Origin: Watersipora subatra
Taxonomy: Eukaryota; Bryozoa; Gymnolaemata; Cheilostomatida; Watersiporidae
NCBI RefSeq assembly: GCF_963576615.1
Contig: NC_088711.1
Location: 11,712,869 to 11,776,868, forward strand
Length of the DNA: 64,000 nt
Direction of reading: 5' to 3'
Each line of letters opens with the position of its first letter. Positions within the stretch are counted from its first letter, which is position 1. The notes under the pieces are model-generated. The model made no database searches. It saw only the letters and a program-made list of their open reading frames with translations, and was not told the DNA's origin. Below, one piece after another: positions 10,163 through 23,237 of the stretch. A program made the position numbers and the translations under genes.

Positions 10163-12821
10163 ATGGCAACTGCTTTGTTGAAAGTTTGTCAAACATGTGT
10201 TATAAAATGCAGAAACAATATAATGCCTAAAAGGTTTTTGAGCTTATCTGCTCAAAATCGTGATAAACAGACGCACACTGGCCAGGTATACTGTAAAACA
10301 ATACTTGAATATAACCAAAAGGTTCCCTTATATTGCAAAATATATATCTGCTCTCTTTCTACAACTGTAAACTATTTTAGAACTGTTTATATTAATAAAA
10401 ATGATTGCTTGCATAAATTGTCTTTTGATGAGGTTTAGTGTAGAAGCACTACAACGAAGCACGAGATATGTCTCGTTTACCGGTCTGTGTGTAGCCTAAC
10501 TGCTTATGCAAACTGGTTCGGTATTACTAATCATCAATGATGACTTTGATTAATAATCGTATGTGATGTTTGTTATAATACTTTATACAGCATAACAATG
10601 ATCATGCAGTTAACGTAATTGAAACGAGGGCAGCAAAAATTTGATGAGATGGAACAAAGCTGTGTTTGAAAGTCTTTCAGCCTATATAATTTGTCATGTC
10701 CTAGCACTGGAAGTGCAAAATTCTAACGCAAAATGCAATTGGGGTGAAAACCATTTTTTAACATGGTAGTATTGTTTTATTTAGTGTAATTTTCGATAGG
10801 CCTATAGGCCTACATGTAAGTAGATGAATATAAAATTGAGCTTCAACCATTAAAAATAAGGAGACTTTTTTCTTCATAAGTCAAAAAGCCATTATCAGTT
10901 GCGTTTAAACAATTAGTATTAACAAGATTTAATATTTCACTTTCTTTTGCGATATATATATATATATATTTTATGCCTTAGTTTTAAACATGATCATTGG
11001 ACCAGTGTATTTATTGTAAACAATTATCATTATATAAAAACAGTGAGTCAAAAATACTGTATTTTAGCTTTTGATATTAGGATAGTTTTACAAATATGGC
11101 AGAAATTTCGAGGAGTCTTATTATAAAACTCAGTTTGTGCAACAGGTCACGATAGAGTCAAAAGATCAGGTTCAAGTATCCTCCTAAAAAGGTTTGAAAT
11201 TATAAAATTTGTGGACCTTCTCTATACAGACCAGCAATATTGCCTTGTTATTTATTATTGCTTTGTTATTGAACTATTATTGCTTCTCACTTTTTCGTTT
11301 GAGAGGACGAAAATAAACAACCTGTTTATATTAATGTTCACATCTGGAATCGATGTAAGCCTATAACAAACTGTCTCTATCATATAAATTGGTTAGATAG
11401 GCCTACTACCATTGGTAGACTCTGTCATTGAGGAAACAATATAAACATTTCATGTTGAAGGAGATCCATGCTAGCTGTAGCTGTTCTGAATTGTTTTTGC
11501 AAAGACATTTTACACCTAGGTTAATGGAATGAAAAAATTATTTAGGTTATATTTTTAAAATTAATAAACAAATGTTCAATTCCATGAAACTAGGTTTAAA
11601 ATGTCTTTGTAAAAGTTTTCAATGTTGAACATTAAAAATAAGTCACATTTTATTGTTTTCATTGTTATGCGCGTATTCAAAAATCATTCAGACATGTATT
11701 TTCTAGCTCACAAACTTCTCAATTGTTAATATCACAACTTAAAGAGCCGTTTGACCGTGACCCAATTATTCATAGAGTAAAATTAATTTACTGTAAAGAG
11801 TTTTTTAGTAGAGTCTGATATTGCAAACTACTCGTAAGAGGTATTTTATAAACGAAAGACGCCGTGTTTTTTTCAGTCGTGGAGTGATGGTGATCAGAGA
11901 TTAGTTCGATTTTTGGATGGAAAAGAAAAACAAGTGAATGAAAGGTTTGCCATAGACTTGATTGCTGAGCAAGCTCCGAGAGTAAGCACAAAGCGCGTTG
12001 TGTCATGCGACGGAGGAGGCGGACCACTTGGCCATCCCAAAGTCTTCATTAACTTGGTATGTCATCATTTCTCGATATGATCTCACTTTGTATGCCAGTT
12101 GTAAAAATTTAGATAGATATTCTAAAAAGTATTACTTTATCAATGTTGTAATATTGAGACCGTAATACAAAATTATGTTTGCACAGCCAAGCGATATTTA
12201 AGCTTACAAACAATTTAGCCTAAGGTTCTCACTTTTAGTTATTCTCATAAAGAGGCCTAGCCTCGCAGCCATTCTTCTTTGAAAGATTTATGTGGCTAAC
12301 ATCGCGATAGCGCGCATTAGCTTGTAAATTTGATAAAGAAAGTCTGAATATTTTTTTTTTAAATATCAAGTATGAGTGTTTCCGCTCCATATCTGACTGG
12401 TGCTTTTCATTTAGTCAGCTTTCATCTAAGGTGGTTATGAAAAGGGTTGGTCTTGCATACAATTCATTTAAAATCACACAAATGTCGGTTATCATAAGTT
12501 GTTTTAACATTGTGTTTTATGTTGGCTAACATATCAACATATGTGCAATAATATGATTGCGGCATAGTTACATTAGACTGTTGGCACATATATCTTAGCT
12601 GTACCCGCCCTCAGTTTCTTATAACAATGTTTGACTATGAATCTCCATTGCTCGCTAGATACAGTTACCGTATTAGATTCATTAGAGTTGTCATTACTTG
12701 TTCAAAGAGAAGACAACCTCTATTTTTGCTAACAAAACTATTTTTGCTATTGCAGGATCAGCCTGGGAACCACACCTGTGGTTACTGTGGGCTCAGGTTC
12801 ACCAAGGAAGGGCATCACTAG
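10163..12821 (+). CDS. NDUFS6: NDUFS6, mitochondrial complex I 13-kDa zinc subunit
   Basis: Accessory subunit of NADH:ubiquinone oxidoreductase, in the mitochondrial matrix arm. Three exons, 10163-10285, 11877-12056 and 12756-12821, all phase 0 with GT-AG introns, encode 122 residues (human 124). Residues 1-32 are basic with no acid residue before about 33, as in a transit peptide. THTGQ closes exon 1. Exon 2 holds [13 protein letters not shown] and [17 protein letters not shown]. Exon 3 holds [10 protein letters not shown] and ends in HH. The zinc ligands of the CHCC-type domain are present: C85, H94, C109, C112. Exon 1 also reads through into its intron as an open frame; homology places the splice at 10285. 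The gene looks complete and functional. Confidence 0.95.
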
Positions 12822-12926
12822 CAGTTCACCAACTCTTATTAAATTATAGAATTATTTTGCTTGCGTGAGTTTTGTTTCTGCTTTTTGAACTACAGAGTAA
12901 ACTTGCTGGTTCAGCAGTTCTGAATT

Positions 12927-12932
12927 AATAAA
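12927..12932 (+). terminator. NDUFS6 poly(A) signal
   Basis: AATAAA lies 105 bp after the NDUFS6 stop, the first such hexamer in the 3' flank. Confidence 0.6.
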
Positions 12933-15900
12933 CATTATATCAGCCCATGTATATCACAATAACTTGTACTAGATTAATATAACAAAGGCTATCGTGTGAG
13001 TTATACAAAGTTCTGTTTGTTTGCGTGTCAGGAAGTTGTTATTGTACATTGTAACTGATTCATCGATACTGGTCAGTAGATATGTCACTCGCTACATTGC
13101 ATTCCTGTGGAGGAAAAAATTAGTTGAGCCTCATTTGTTTCTGAGTCTACTCTTAGATCAATATCAGAATAAAGCACTGCATCGAATGAAGCCAAATATT
13201 TGTAGAGAAGCCCCATTTTATCCTAAGGGAATGAATAGTCGGTGTTACGAGACACGTACATGTATGTAATCATAAACCAAGGAAAAGCACTGCTGCCCTT
13301 TTATCAGTGGTAATGCTAGCACTTAGACACAGTAGCTGCAACGGATCACCTCTGTTTACCGTGTTGCTACATTAATGGCTTAGGAAGTGCACTGTTATTA
13401 ATATGCTTGACAAAGATAAGATTAGGGACAAATTTATGAACACTTCAGCGTATATGTAAACGTCGGTCGAAAACAAATTTTAGAAATGCCTAGAGTTTTT
13501 TCAGTGTTACCCAATCGTATTGCTCAACGAAACTATTAAATTGTAATCGTGTTATTATGATAAACTTTGTCATATCATGAAATTTGTACTTGGCGAAGCC
13601 CATAGTCGTAAAATACAGCCTTTGTTGATGTTATGCATACAGCCTCTATCTCACACGCTTGTAAGATAATTGCTCGAGGATGTTCAGGCGTTTATAGAAC
13701 GTGGTCACATGACAAACTGTGTTAGCGAACTTGTGCCTTTATATCAAAGATAAAGGTCAACTCTACGTAGGTGAGTAGCACTATTTCTCTAAAAAGTATG
13801 CGAATCTAGAATAAGTTATACATCAGATCTCTTCTTTAGTTTGTACTTAGAAGTGTTTCCTATTTATTAAGTCATTTTGTTATAAACTAGTCACAAGTCT
13901 GGCAATTCCAGGATTTTTTTCATTTTCAGTCAGATAGCCTGCAGTTGGGTGTTTAACAGGCACCTGTTAAACACTTTACAAGGTGCCTGTTAAAATGTTG
14001 TAATGTTAACACTTTAACAGGCGTTTAAAACTCTATCAGGCTCTCAGGAAGCTGGTTGAGTTTTAAAACTAGATATTTTAGCGACATGAGGGGCAGCAAA
14101 GGGCATAAGCGTGAATTTTGAATGAAATCAGCCAAAAAATGTTGAAACGCAGATTAGCAGACCCACAATAATAAAGTATTAATTATTATTGATACATGTA
14201 TTGCTTGCAAATGATATTAGGGACTACATGTACTTGCTTTTGTATTACTGGTATCAAGCACTTAGCAAAAAGACTGGTGCGCAGTGTCAAGGGCAGGTCA
14301 GCACTAGCTGATTTCCTCATTTGTAGCAGCGAATGACCAATAGATCAGTACGCTAATTTCTGATATTTACATAGTGTCTGTCACGTAACGCTGACTGGGT
14401 GGCCTTACATAGGCCCATGACACGCAAATATGCCAAGATGTTCAGTCTCACCATCCAAGCCTTTAAAAGCTAAGTGGCCAAATTAATCAATTATAACAGA
14501 ATTGTAGTAATAGCGTATGTCATCAATAAATGATGTTGAGGTAGTCAGATGAACACCAGTCAATCACAACATTGTCAGCAATGCAGTGCTGTAGAGTTTA
14601 TCCACTATGTAGTCTTAAATCGAAATGTAGAGCTGTAAATACTAGAGAAGGAAGATATTGTGAATTTTAAATGTGACTGTTATCGAGCGCAAATACATCA
14701 CACATCCTTTGCTGACGGCAATATAATAGAATGCATGAGCTGTATCTTGCTACTGCGTCAAAGTCTTTTAGAGAAAGCTCACTACGCCGTTTCCCTAAGA
14801 GCCCTATGTTACCCAAGGGTAAAATAATTTGCCTTGCAACACGATGTTTTAGCCTGTAATAATGCATGTAATACGCTATTAGCGCCTGTAGATTGCAACA
14901 ACAGTTTGTGAGCACGAGTTTTCTCGCAAAGTGTTTAATCTATCTCGTCAGCTAGATTTATGCATGAATATGATAGAGCAGTCTGCTGTGTATTTAGCTT
15001 CGCTGCCGTGTAACTGAAGATATACGTGTACGTCTCTCAGGCAGGTTTCTTACCATTTAGGTAATCTTGATTAATAGGTATTAAGCTGTTTAATTGCAGA
15101 ATCTTTGATTCTGCGCTTGCCACTCTCTCTTACCAAGTGTCTAGTTATTGCACATAAAGGTTATGACTACAGGACATGAAATTGTTGTTCACTCCTGCAA
15201 AGGGTGCATCAGGAAGTAGGGTCTATTCGAAGACACTAGAAATTTCTGTTTTCGTTCAACTCCAACAATAAAGTAGTAGTGCAGTAGGCCCCCTATTGCT
15301 AATTTCACATCTAAAACAACATTTAGGTCACATATCAAAAACTTTCAGACTGCGAATCAGTTCCACAATAAGTAGGCTAAGGCTAGTAGATAAAGATGTT
15401 GCTCTGGATAGTAAGGAATGGAGCTATCTTCTTATAACAAACTAGCTGAGAGCAGGGAAAATAGATTCATTGTTTGATTAATCCATTGATAACAATTTTT
15501 ATTGAAGATATCTTGAACATGAATACTGTAGGAAGTTGCATACATGCAATAAATCATTTCGTCCTATAAAACTGTTTAGTAGGTCACATGTTAAAAGCAG
15601 TAGGCAGATAAGAGAGCTTCTGCAACTCTGGCAGTTTATAGTAGTAGTTTAGAAGTCATTCATGACTTATGCTATATGCATATAGCAGTAATACACAAGT
15701 AGACAGAAGCAATCATACCATGGAAAGTTCCAGATCTCTTAAGTGATGCATCAGTAGCTATCAGCTAGTATAATTTAACTTCCTGTATAAAAAATTTTAC
15801 TGATATTATTATAATGAGTATTATGATTATTTTCATTATTAATAAAATTTAAAAGGAAGAAAGACTTACACTCTTCATAAAGGAGAAAAATAATAAATAA

Positions 15901-16227
15901 ACATTCGAGTGTTCTCAATACAAATTAAATTTTCTCATCAGCAGTTCCTTAGCAGTCATCAAACTCCTATACTCATGGTATGGCAAAAGCCAGTGAAAGC
16001 AAACTTTTTTTGTTTTTACTTATTGTGACTTGAAACAATAAGTCTTGTGACTTATTGTGACTCGAATGACCTATTTAAGCTGCTTAAATAAGTGACTTAG
16101 AAAAGTTGGTTGCAGATTTTTCCTTTGGTTGTTAATTTATTACATTACTAAAAACATTATAATCAACACGAGAAAAAAATTTGATGCAAAATTTGTGAAA
16201 GAAATCACGTTCAAATGAACATGATTT

Positions 16228-16497
16228 AGACATTGACTGGGAACTTATTGAATATTGAAATCATATTGTGTTAGACATTGACTGTGAACTTATTGAATAT
16301 TGAAATCATATTGTGTTAGACATTGACTGTGAACTTATTGAATATTGAAATCATATTGTGTTAGACATTGACTGTGAACTTATTGAATATTGAAATTATA
16401 TTGTGTTAGACATTGACTGTGAACTTATTGAATATTGAAATCATATTGTGTTAGACATTGACTGTGAACTTATTGAATATTGAAATCATATTGTGAT
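16228..16497. repeat. 45-bp tandem repeat, six copies
   Basis: Six head-to-tail units of exactly 45 bp, each starting AGACATTGACTGTGAAC and ending TATTGTGTT, with only a few substitutions. The near identity implies recent expansion or homogenisation. Confidence 0.95.
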
Positions 16498-18180
16498 CGG
16501 TGTAAGATTTAGCTAGTCTCAAGACAGCTTTACATATAACTAGCAATTTTGTACTAGAGCCAACTACAGAGGTTCCATGTCAATGAAATGTGGACTCTGC
16601 GCTAGTAAAACTAAAAATTGTCACTTGCCCACATAAAAGGATAGAGCGACTTTAGACTTTTTATGACATTCTGCGATCAAAGCTGTTCTAGGATTCATGA
16701 AAACGTCTAGTACTGTTTTATACATACTCGGTTGTGATACTTTTATTGTACTTTTACACATCGAAATAGAGAAATTTTAAAAATATAAATATAAAGGTTT
16801 ATATTGTTTTGATAGTTACACTACAGATCAAAAGGCTGTTGCAGTTCTGATTATTCGATTACTAACCATGACAGCTCTTGATGATGAATGCATATTGTTG
16901 GCCTAAGTAGATGAACTTCGATTTGTAGTTGGTAATATTTACTTCAAAGACTGTTGAAGTCCGGTCATTGGAGATGCTTCACAACAGCCAATGAGAAAAG
17001 ACAGCTGTTCTGAACTTTAGTCTGTTTACAAAGATGAGCATTTTAGAATAATCGTATGTATTCAAGTGGCTTTCCGAGCTATGCTGTTCATTGAGTTGAT
17101 ACAGAAACTGAGATTGCCCTTCATGCGTCTGTCATAATAAAACAGTAAAAGGCAATGTCTATGGAGAGTTCAAGTGTTTTATGATTGCGTGAGAGTGTTA
17201 GGAGGTGATTAACAAAGCTGGTAATCATTCATGAAAGTCGAAGGCCAGAGGACTATGAAATGCAAAGGTAAGCGCTACAACACACCCCCCCTCCCCCCCT
17301 CCACCCCCTTCGCATCATACAGTGGAGTTTGCGGTAAAGTAATTTGGCAGCTAGTATTACGGAGAATATAATAGCTAGCTGTGAATAATATGAACACTGA
17401 TATCATGCTAAAACAATTTGTCAGTAATGTGCATCGCAGGTAATATTACGCAGGTAATATTACGCATTCATGTTTATGTAAAACACTGAATCCATCTTTG
17501 TTTAAAAGTTCCATTTGTTGACTGCGACAGAGATGGGCGAGAGATAAGGCACTATGATTTAGTGTAAGCTAGGCTCGAGTTGAATACTCGGTTACAGTAC
17601 GGAATTAGTTGTAACTGAGACATTTATTGGTGAACTCTACTCTACTCCTGTATTGATTTTATTAAGTATATACACGCATACGCTTGTCATTTGTTTGCGA
17701 AACCCTTGGTAAGCTTTACCCGAGCAGAGACAGAGCAGCGCAGCAAAGGGTTGGTTTTTTCAGTGCAGCAAAGGGCTTGTTTGTTGATGAAAAGAGGTAA
17801 GTTACATATGATTTCTAAACTAAAACGAGATAAATTAATCAGTTACAGTGAGAGATGTCAAAAATAGAGTCTACTAGAATGATTAAACTGTTAGATGATA
17901 GACATCTGAATCAATATAAATTACTTGTTTTACCTAAAAGTAAATGTTTATTTTGGTACATATCTGGTTAAAGCAGATGTTAACTGGACTCCTTGTACAG
18001 CAGCAGATGAGAATGGAAAAGAGTTGAAGCTCGCCTACGAATCTTGAATATAATACTTGACGATGGGCATTGTGGAAGCTACTTGAAATAATACTCATTG
18101 AAAACTTATTATGAAATGTAGCTCTGGGCTGAAATCACAGGCTAGTCATATCTGATTTGACAAAGATATGAAGTTTCACC

Positions 18181-18390
18181 TACTTTATATAAATATATAC
18201 GTATACACACAAATATAAATGTATATAAATATATATATATATACATCTATACAGATAAATGTATATAAATAAAAACATAAACAACTATATATAAACAAAA
18301 ACATAAATAGCTATATATAAATGAATATATATAAATAAATATATTTAAATAAGTATATATAAATACAAATAAATTGTGTATATTCCAAAT
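18181..18390. repeat. AT-rich simple repeat
   Basis: Irregular runs of TATATAAATA-type sequence with short AAACATAAA interruptions, about 650 bp upstream of the receptor exon. Confidence 0.8.
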
Positions 18391-19131
18391 CGTTGCAGCT
18401 GTGATGTTTATCTGTTAAATAAAGTTCTATAAAAGATGTTTTCAATTACCTTTTATGAAGGTTGATTCAGCAGTTCTACTAATATAAAAATATGTCTATC
18501 CAATGAAATATTTTATACTATATGCTACGAGTTAACAGAAGTCAATAAACTACCTAATGAATACAGAGCAGAGAATTAAAGATTTCCTATTTGATGGTTT
18601 TCACCAACTGTTTTTCCAATAAAGTTATTTGCATAGTTTACATAATATTGTATCTGCACAAGAGAGCGCTGTATTGCAGATTTGCATGACATTGTTGGGT
18701 TGCATCTAACTGTGCTATCACTATCCACGCATTAGTATGTAAAATGCATGCTTTTCAATTTCTAATCGTTTGGTATGCGCCATAATGTGGGGTCCCTCAA
18801 CTTCCTTTCATCAGTCAAAGTAGATTTGCAAGTTGAGAGAGAAGCGTTGCTCAGGAAAACAGTGATATTATAATTTAATTGGCGTTGCAAGAGTTAATAA
18901 TAGCTTCTTCATTGATTGCACAAACAGTCTTATGGAATTACAAACAGATTAAATTGAAGGAGTTAAAGGGGTAAGGACCAGTAATGAAATGCGCTTTACT
19001 CGGTTAGCTATTAAACGTTAGAGCAGAGAATGTTTCTAATTACATTGCAGCTCATCCGCAGAGCAATTTCAATCATTTCTTTTATTTGTCAGCTTAGAAG
19101 AGACACTGAGAAGGGAGCTCGCTGTCTCAGA

Positions 19132-20316
19132 ATGAACTTCACAGAAGTGGTTTTGGCAGGAAATGACAGCACGACTCAGAGCCTGATAGAAAAGCAGCCG
19201 TGGATACGAATAATTCTTGTTCTTTATGCCATCATATTCGTCGTTGGAATTGTTGGCAACTCTCTCATCATATATGTGATCGCGAAGGACTCATCTATGC
19301 ATACAGTGACAAATAAGTTTATCACTTGTCTAAGTATAAGTGATCTGCTCATCTGCATATTCTCCATCCCATTTACACCAATTAACGCACTCGCGGAATC
19401 GTGGACTTTTGGAGAGCTACTATGCAAGCTCGTGCCCGTCATTTTACTTATTAGTGTCTTCGTTTCAACTTTAACTTCTGTAATGATAGCGATCGACAGG
19501 TATATAGTGATAATCTACCCACACGGGCCTCGTATGACTAAAAATGTGCAAATAATCATCATTATAGCAATATGGTTGGTTTCTGCCTCGACAGCGGTGC
19601 CCATAGGTGTCTACACGGGTCTGGAGCGAAAGGACGATGGGGTGACATATAATTGCGTAGAAATATGGCCAAGCAATCAGGCCGCATTCGTATACACATG
19701 GATGGTATTTGGACTACAAGTTGTCATCCCTGCCATTATAATCACTTTGTGCTATACGATGATAGGTGTAGTATTGCGGCGCCGCACCAAGGATAAATGG
19801 GCAAAAGCTGATACGACGGACTATACTATAAAACAAGGTCAAGCAGAAATAGCGAGAAACAGACGCATAAATAGAATGCTAATCGCGATGATAGTAATAT
19901 TTATCGTATGTTGGCTGCCTTTGGACCTGATTCACCTAGCTGTTACACATCTCACGGAGGAAAATTTTTTAATCGCTTTCCTTTTTTGCCATCTTATAGC
20001 GATGAGCTCCGTCATATACAACCCGATCCTTTATGTGTGGTTGAATGAAAAGTTTAACAAGCACTTTCGAGAACTCATTCACAAAGTTGTTAGGCATTGT
20101 AAGACGAAGAAAAGCAGCAACGATACCTCGTATGATACTACGTGTTCTTTGAACCCGACAAAACAGTTGCATATATCAAATGAAGACTCTGTCAATGCGC
20201 CGTTGAAAGGTGATGAGATACAAATTACTGAAATGAGCCCACGTCGCAATCCGAGTAGTCCAACAGATGAGGAATCTCATCCGATGCTCACTCCAAGCAC
20301 TGCTGAGACAGGATAA
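19132..20316 (+). CDS. Class A peptide GPCR, NPY/NPF receptor type
   Basis: Seven-pass plasma-membrane receptor. The open frame runs from 19030 without introns (428 codons). I prefer the Met at codon 35 (19132): the bases just before 19052 read as a splice acceptor (TAATTACATTGCAG), and the Met is followed by a short N-terminus with two N-glycosylation sites (NFT, NDS). Counting from the first Met: GN in TM1 at 76-77, SISDLL in TM2 at 102-107, W125, C132 and C209 for the extracellular disulphide, DRY at 156-158 followed by IVIIYP, CWLP in TM6 at 294-297, NPILY in TM7 at 331-335, and a Cys and basic residues after helix 8. MHTVTNKFITCLSISDLL and IDRYIVIIYP are typical of NPY, NPF and PrRP-like receptors. 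The ligand cannot be fixed from sequence. Poly(A) signal at 20578. Confidence 0.88.
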   Translation: MNFTEVVLAGNDSTTQSLIEKQPWIRIILVLYAIIFVVGIVGNSLIIYVIAKDSSMHTVTNKFITCLSISDLLICIFSIPFTPINALAESWTFGELLCKLVPVILLISVFVSTLTSVMIAIDRYIVIIYPHGPRMTKNVQIIIIIAIWLVSASTAVPIGVYTGLERKDDGVTYNCVEIWPSNQAAFVYTWMVFGLQVVIPAIIITLCYTMIGVVLRRRTKDKWAKADTTDYTIKQGQAEIARNRRINRMLIAMIVIFIVCWLPLDLIHLAVTHLTEENFLIAFLFCHLIAMSSVIYNPILYVWLNEKFNKHFRELIHKVVRHCKTKKSSNDTSYDTTCSLNPTKQLHISNEDSVNAPLKGDEIQITEMSPRRNPSSPTDEESHPMLTPSTAETG

Positions 20317-20577
20317 GATTGCTCAAAAAGGCACGACTCTTATGTAAGGGTACATTCTAATTTCAAGAGAAATGTGAAAAGCGATTATGCATCTGCTAGT
20401 GCACAAACCAGTGATTACCCTTGTTAAAATATGCTCTATATATACAGTAGGATTGCGGTGCAGTTACAAAGATCAGTTTTTACTCAGCATTTGTGAACGA
20501 GAATGATGGTTTGTGTAATGACATGTATGTTTTTTATGACAAAGACATATTTATAACTATTTAACAACCATGCCGTT

Positions 20578-20583
20578 AATAAA
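20578..20583 (+). terminator. Poly(A) signal of the GPCR gene
   Basis: AATAAA lies 262 bp after the receptor stop codon in an AT-rich 3' flank. Confidence 0.55.
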
Positions 20584-21639
20584 AAATAACACGCTCAAAC
20601 AATACAGCGTATTGTGAAAAGAAAGATTATTACCATTGATATCTATTAATATCCTTTAACCTGCAAGATAACAAAGATTCGCGGTAAATATGGTTAGCTC
20701 AGCGAGGAATGACGACAATACAACAATAGATTGATTTGTAGTTCAGAGTTAGAAGAGATTCTCAGGTGTCACGCGTGACACTTTATACCAGGTTTTCTCA
20801 GTGAGTGCTCGTTGTAAGGGTATTTAACAAGTGATGCTTTCAAACTATGTAATGAAATTGAAGCAAGGAAAGTTTTTACACCACGAATGCTATTGATTAC
20901 TGCGTGTCAACCAACTCATGCACATACTACTCGCAATTAGACGTCGAGCTAAATTTTGTTCTGTTGGTATTTTGTTACATTCAACCAATGCCCGTTAATG
21001 CCAATTTTATCCATATTGAAAAATATTGATCTTGATAAATATAAAATCATGATGTTTTTCAGCTGGCTCATGGCACCCCCACAAGAACGCTTGTTTCGAT
21101 CCACTCCTTGACACTATTTTCTATTTATGCTCAACTGAGAAGTAGTAGCTGCAGCAGTCATGAAAAATTTAAATCTAGGACAGTAGCATAGTTTGCGGAT
21201 TTCAAAAATTGTTTGCTTCTAATGTGTTGTTTTAATTTTTATTTGTGTCATTTATCAAAGCCTGTGAGTAAAAATATCTGCTTGCATGAGACAACAACTT
21301 TCATTAAATAACATTATTATTATATTATTTAACAAATTTTATACAGTTCTCTCTTTTTCATGTTTGGATTTATTAAAAAACCAGGTGAAGATCCACCTGA
21401 AGATTTCAAGTGCCGACTACGCGGTACTTAATAAATGGCAAATAACTAAAAAATTTGGCTACTTTCAGTGCAACTAAAAATGGTAGATTTTGCATGTGCT
21501 AATTTTATAACATTCAAATAAGTTTGATGAATACAAAGCAAAATTTGAACTAATATTAAACATGGCTAACATTCAAGCTTTTCCAATAGTGAAGAATACA
21601 CAAAAAACTTAAATTATTTAGTGACACGTATTCAAAAAA
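20584..21639. other. Intergenic, nothing recognised
   Basis: AT-rich, with a 63-codon open frame at 21286-21477 lacking homology. No repeat structure was seen. Confidence 0.5.
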
Positions 21640-21879
21640 TCTTTACTATAAGTAAGAGCTGAATTCACCCATCCATCACCACACTGCGGGTGTTAGATAA
21701 AGAATTGCCTCGCACAGGAGTTGAACTAGGATATGCTGGTTTGCAGACAGGCACACTAACAACTACACCGCCTAACTCCCTGCCCCATCATGGAACAATA
21801 ATTATGGAGTAATAATTATGGACATACCATTACTCATGACGATCTCTCACAGGCCATGCACAAGACTGTCGCGTACTAG
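21640..21879 (+). mobile_element. Helitron-like element, TCTTTACT family copy 2 (240 bp)
   Basis: It starts TCTTTACTATAAGTAAGAGC after an A and ends CTAG before a T. The antisense tRNA-like module at 21704-21780 shows box B-like GTTCAACTCC on the minus strand. The last 50 bp match copy 1 at 6970-7019. Confidence 0.7.
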
Positions 21880-22263
21880 TAAGAAATAATAGCATTGTAG
21901 GCCTACCCATAGTTTTCAAAAACTTCGAAGAACAAAAAGCAACAATAATAAAGTGTTCGATATTTTAGTTATCTAGTAGATAGGCAGAGACATGATAGTA
22001 GATAGGCAGAGACATGATTATAACAAGCCTTCATGTTTGTTATTGATGTGCAAGAATTAAAAATCATTCCATGAAAAAACTACTCTTGATTAAAATTGTT
22101 TGCCGAGTAACCATTTTTGTGGTCTTAGTTGCTACCATACCTCAAACTGTTAACTTCGCTGCTTCCCCTGTATTTATCCTCTTGAACGTCGAATGGCATT
22201 ATGTTGCTGCATAGGAATTGTTTAGCTCTTCAGAAACCTTGTCAAGAATATCATCATTTCCCT

Positions 22264-22617
22264 GTCATCCATATCGCCATCATATTCATCGTTTGAATTA
22301 TGGTAATAAGTTTCCCTGCCTTTTTGGCCCACGAGCACTTATATGTCCTCCAACATCTCCAACAAGTCATTCAAACTCGTGTGCTACTTTTTGACATGGC
22401 TGGGGTCGATCTTTCAATGGCGATTTTCATCCGAAGCAATATTTTTTCAATAAGATCGATCATCAAAATTGTATTAGCCTCATTTCTATTGATCTCTGCT
22501 GGCACATTGCCAGTCTATGGCTATATTTTTATGGGTTTTCTAATGTATTGGCCTTTTCCAGTGTATCGACCTTTTGTTGATCACATTTGTGTCAAACACT
22601 TCATTGCTGACAAATAA
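22264..22617 (+). pseudogene. Possible relic of a GPCR fragment
   Basis: A 105-codon open frame (22300-22617) is strongly hydrophobic. Just before its ATG the bases GCCATCATATTC-TCGTT-GAATT match TM1 of the receptor at 19.2 kb with two single differences, read as AIIFIV against AIIFVV, with a stop in frame. Further on, MAIFIRS then IIKIVLASFLLISAGTLPVYG could be a worn TM3-end and TM4. TM2 and TM5-7 are not seen. Chance is a real alternative for so short a match. Confidence 0.2.
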
Positions 22618-23237
22618 TATTCTTAAAAAGTCCTGTTGTAATATGCACCAGAAGCATAAAAGTGTTTTTGTAAAGTACGGAAAGGCAATAAACTATAAAT
22701 AGTGAAGTATTCATGTCGACTGTAACTGTAAATGCTCAAAGGAATAGCTCTGTACAAAAAAGCATGTTGTATGAACATCAATTTCCTCTGTTTATTCACA
22801 ATTTTTTGATGTACAGCTGCATGGACTAGACTTTCTGAAGTTTATTGATAATGCCTTTCACTGCGATACAATAGTACAGAAATTGCACTAGCCTGCTTTT
22901 AGATAACTTGAGAACTACACAAATACCAAGGGTTTAATGATTCCTTGCGAGAGGCTTTCAATCTGAATAGGCAGATGGATGGACCTCCTGTATAATTTAA
23001 AATGCGCTCAACCAATAGACCAGACACTTAAGGTATTGTGAGCTGAGATTGCTAGGAAGATTCATGTCGTCTGCTCTCTTATTCTGATTCTATCTTAGTA
23101 ATTGACCTTACTTGTTTCGCAAGTTCACAAGTTCGCACTTCTCCAAGGCAGACAATTATTGTCCAATCAAACGCATACGAAACTGTGTGAAAAGTTAATG
23201 ACTGCGGAATGCCGCAAACTCCAAACTAATTAATAAA

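Larger units (their letters stand above)
12933..19029. other. Intergenic, no coding exon recognised
   Basis: Two reading frames of 82 codons occur here but show no homology. The stretch holds a 45-bp array (16228-16497), a poly-C tract near 17285-17310 and AT-rich microsatellite. At 17521-17797 the GC content rises and the stretch ends in a strong donor (GAG|GTAAGTTAC); another donor (AAAG|GTAAGCG) is at about 17268. Either could close a 5' untranslated exon of the receptor gene at 19 kb; this is inference. Confidence 0.5.

Noticed and set aside
17281-17310. Poly-C tract as a regulatory site
   Set aside because: Simple-sequence tract with no surrounding motif; may also be prone to sequencing error.
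19224-20172. Minus-strand genes opposite the receptor
   Set aside because: These frames are shadows of the GPCR coding sequence.
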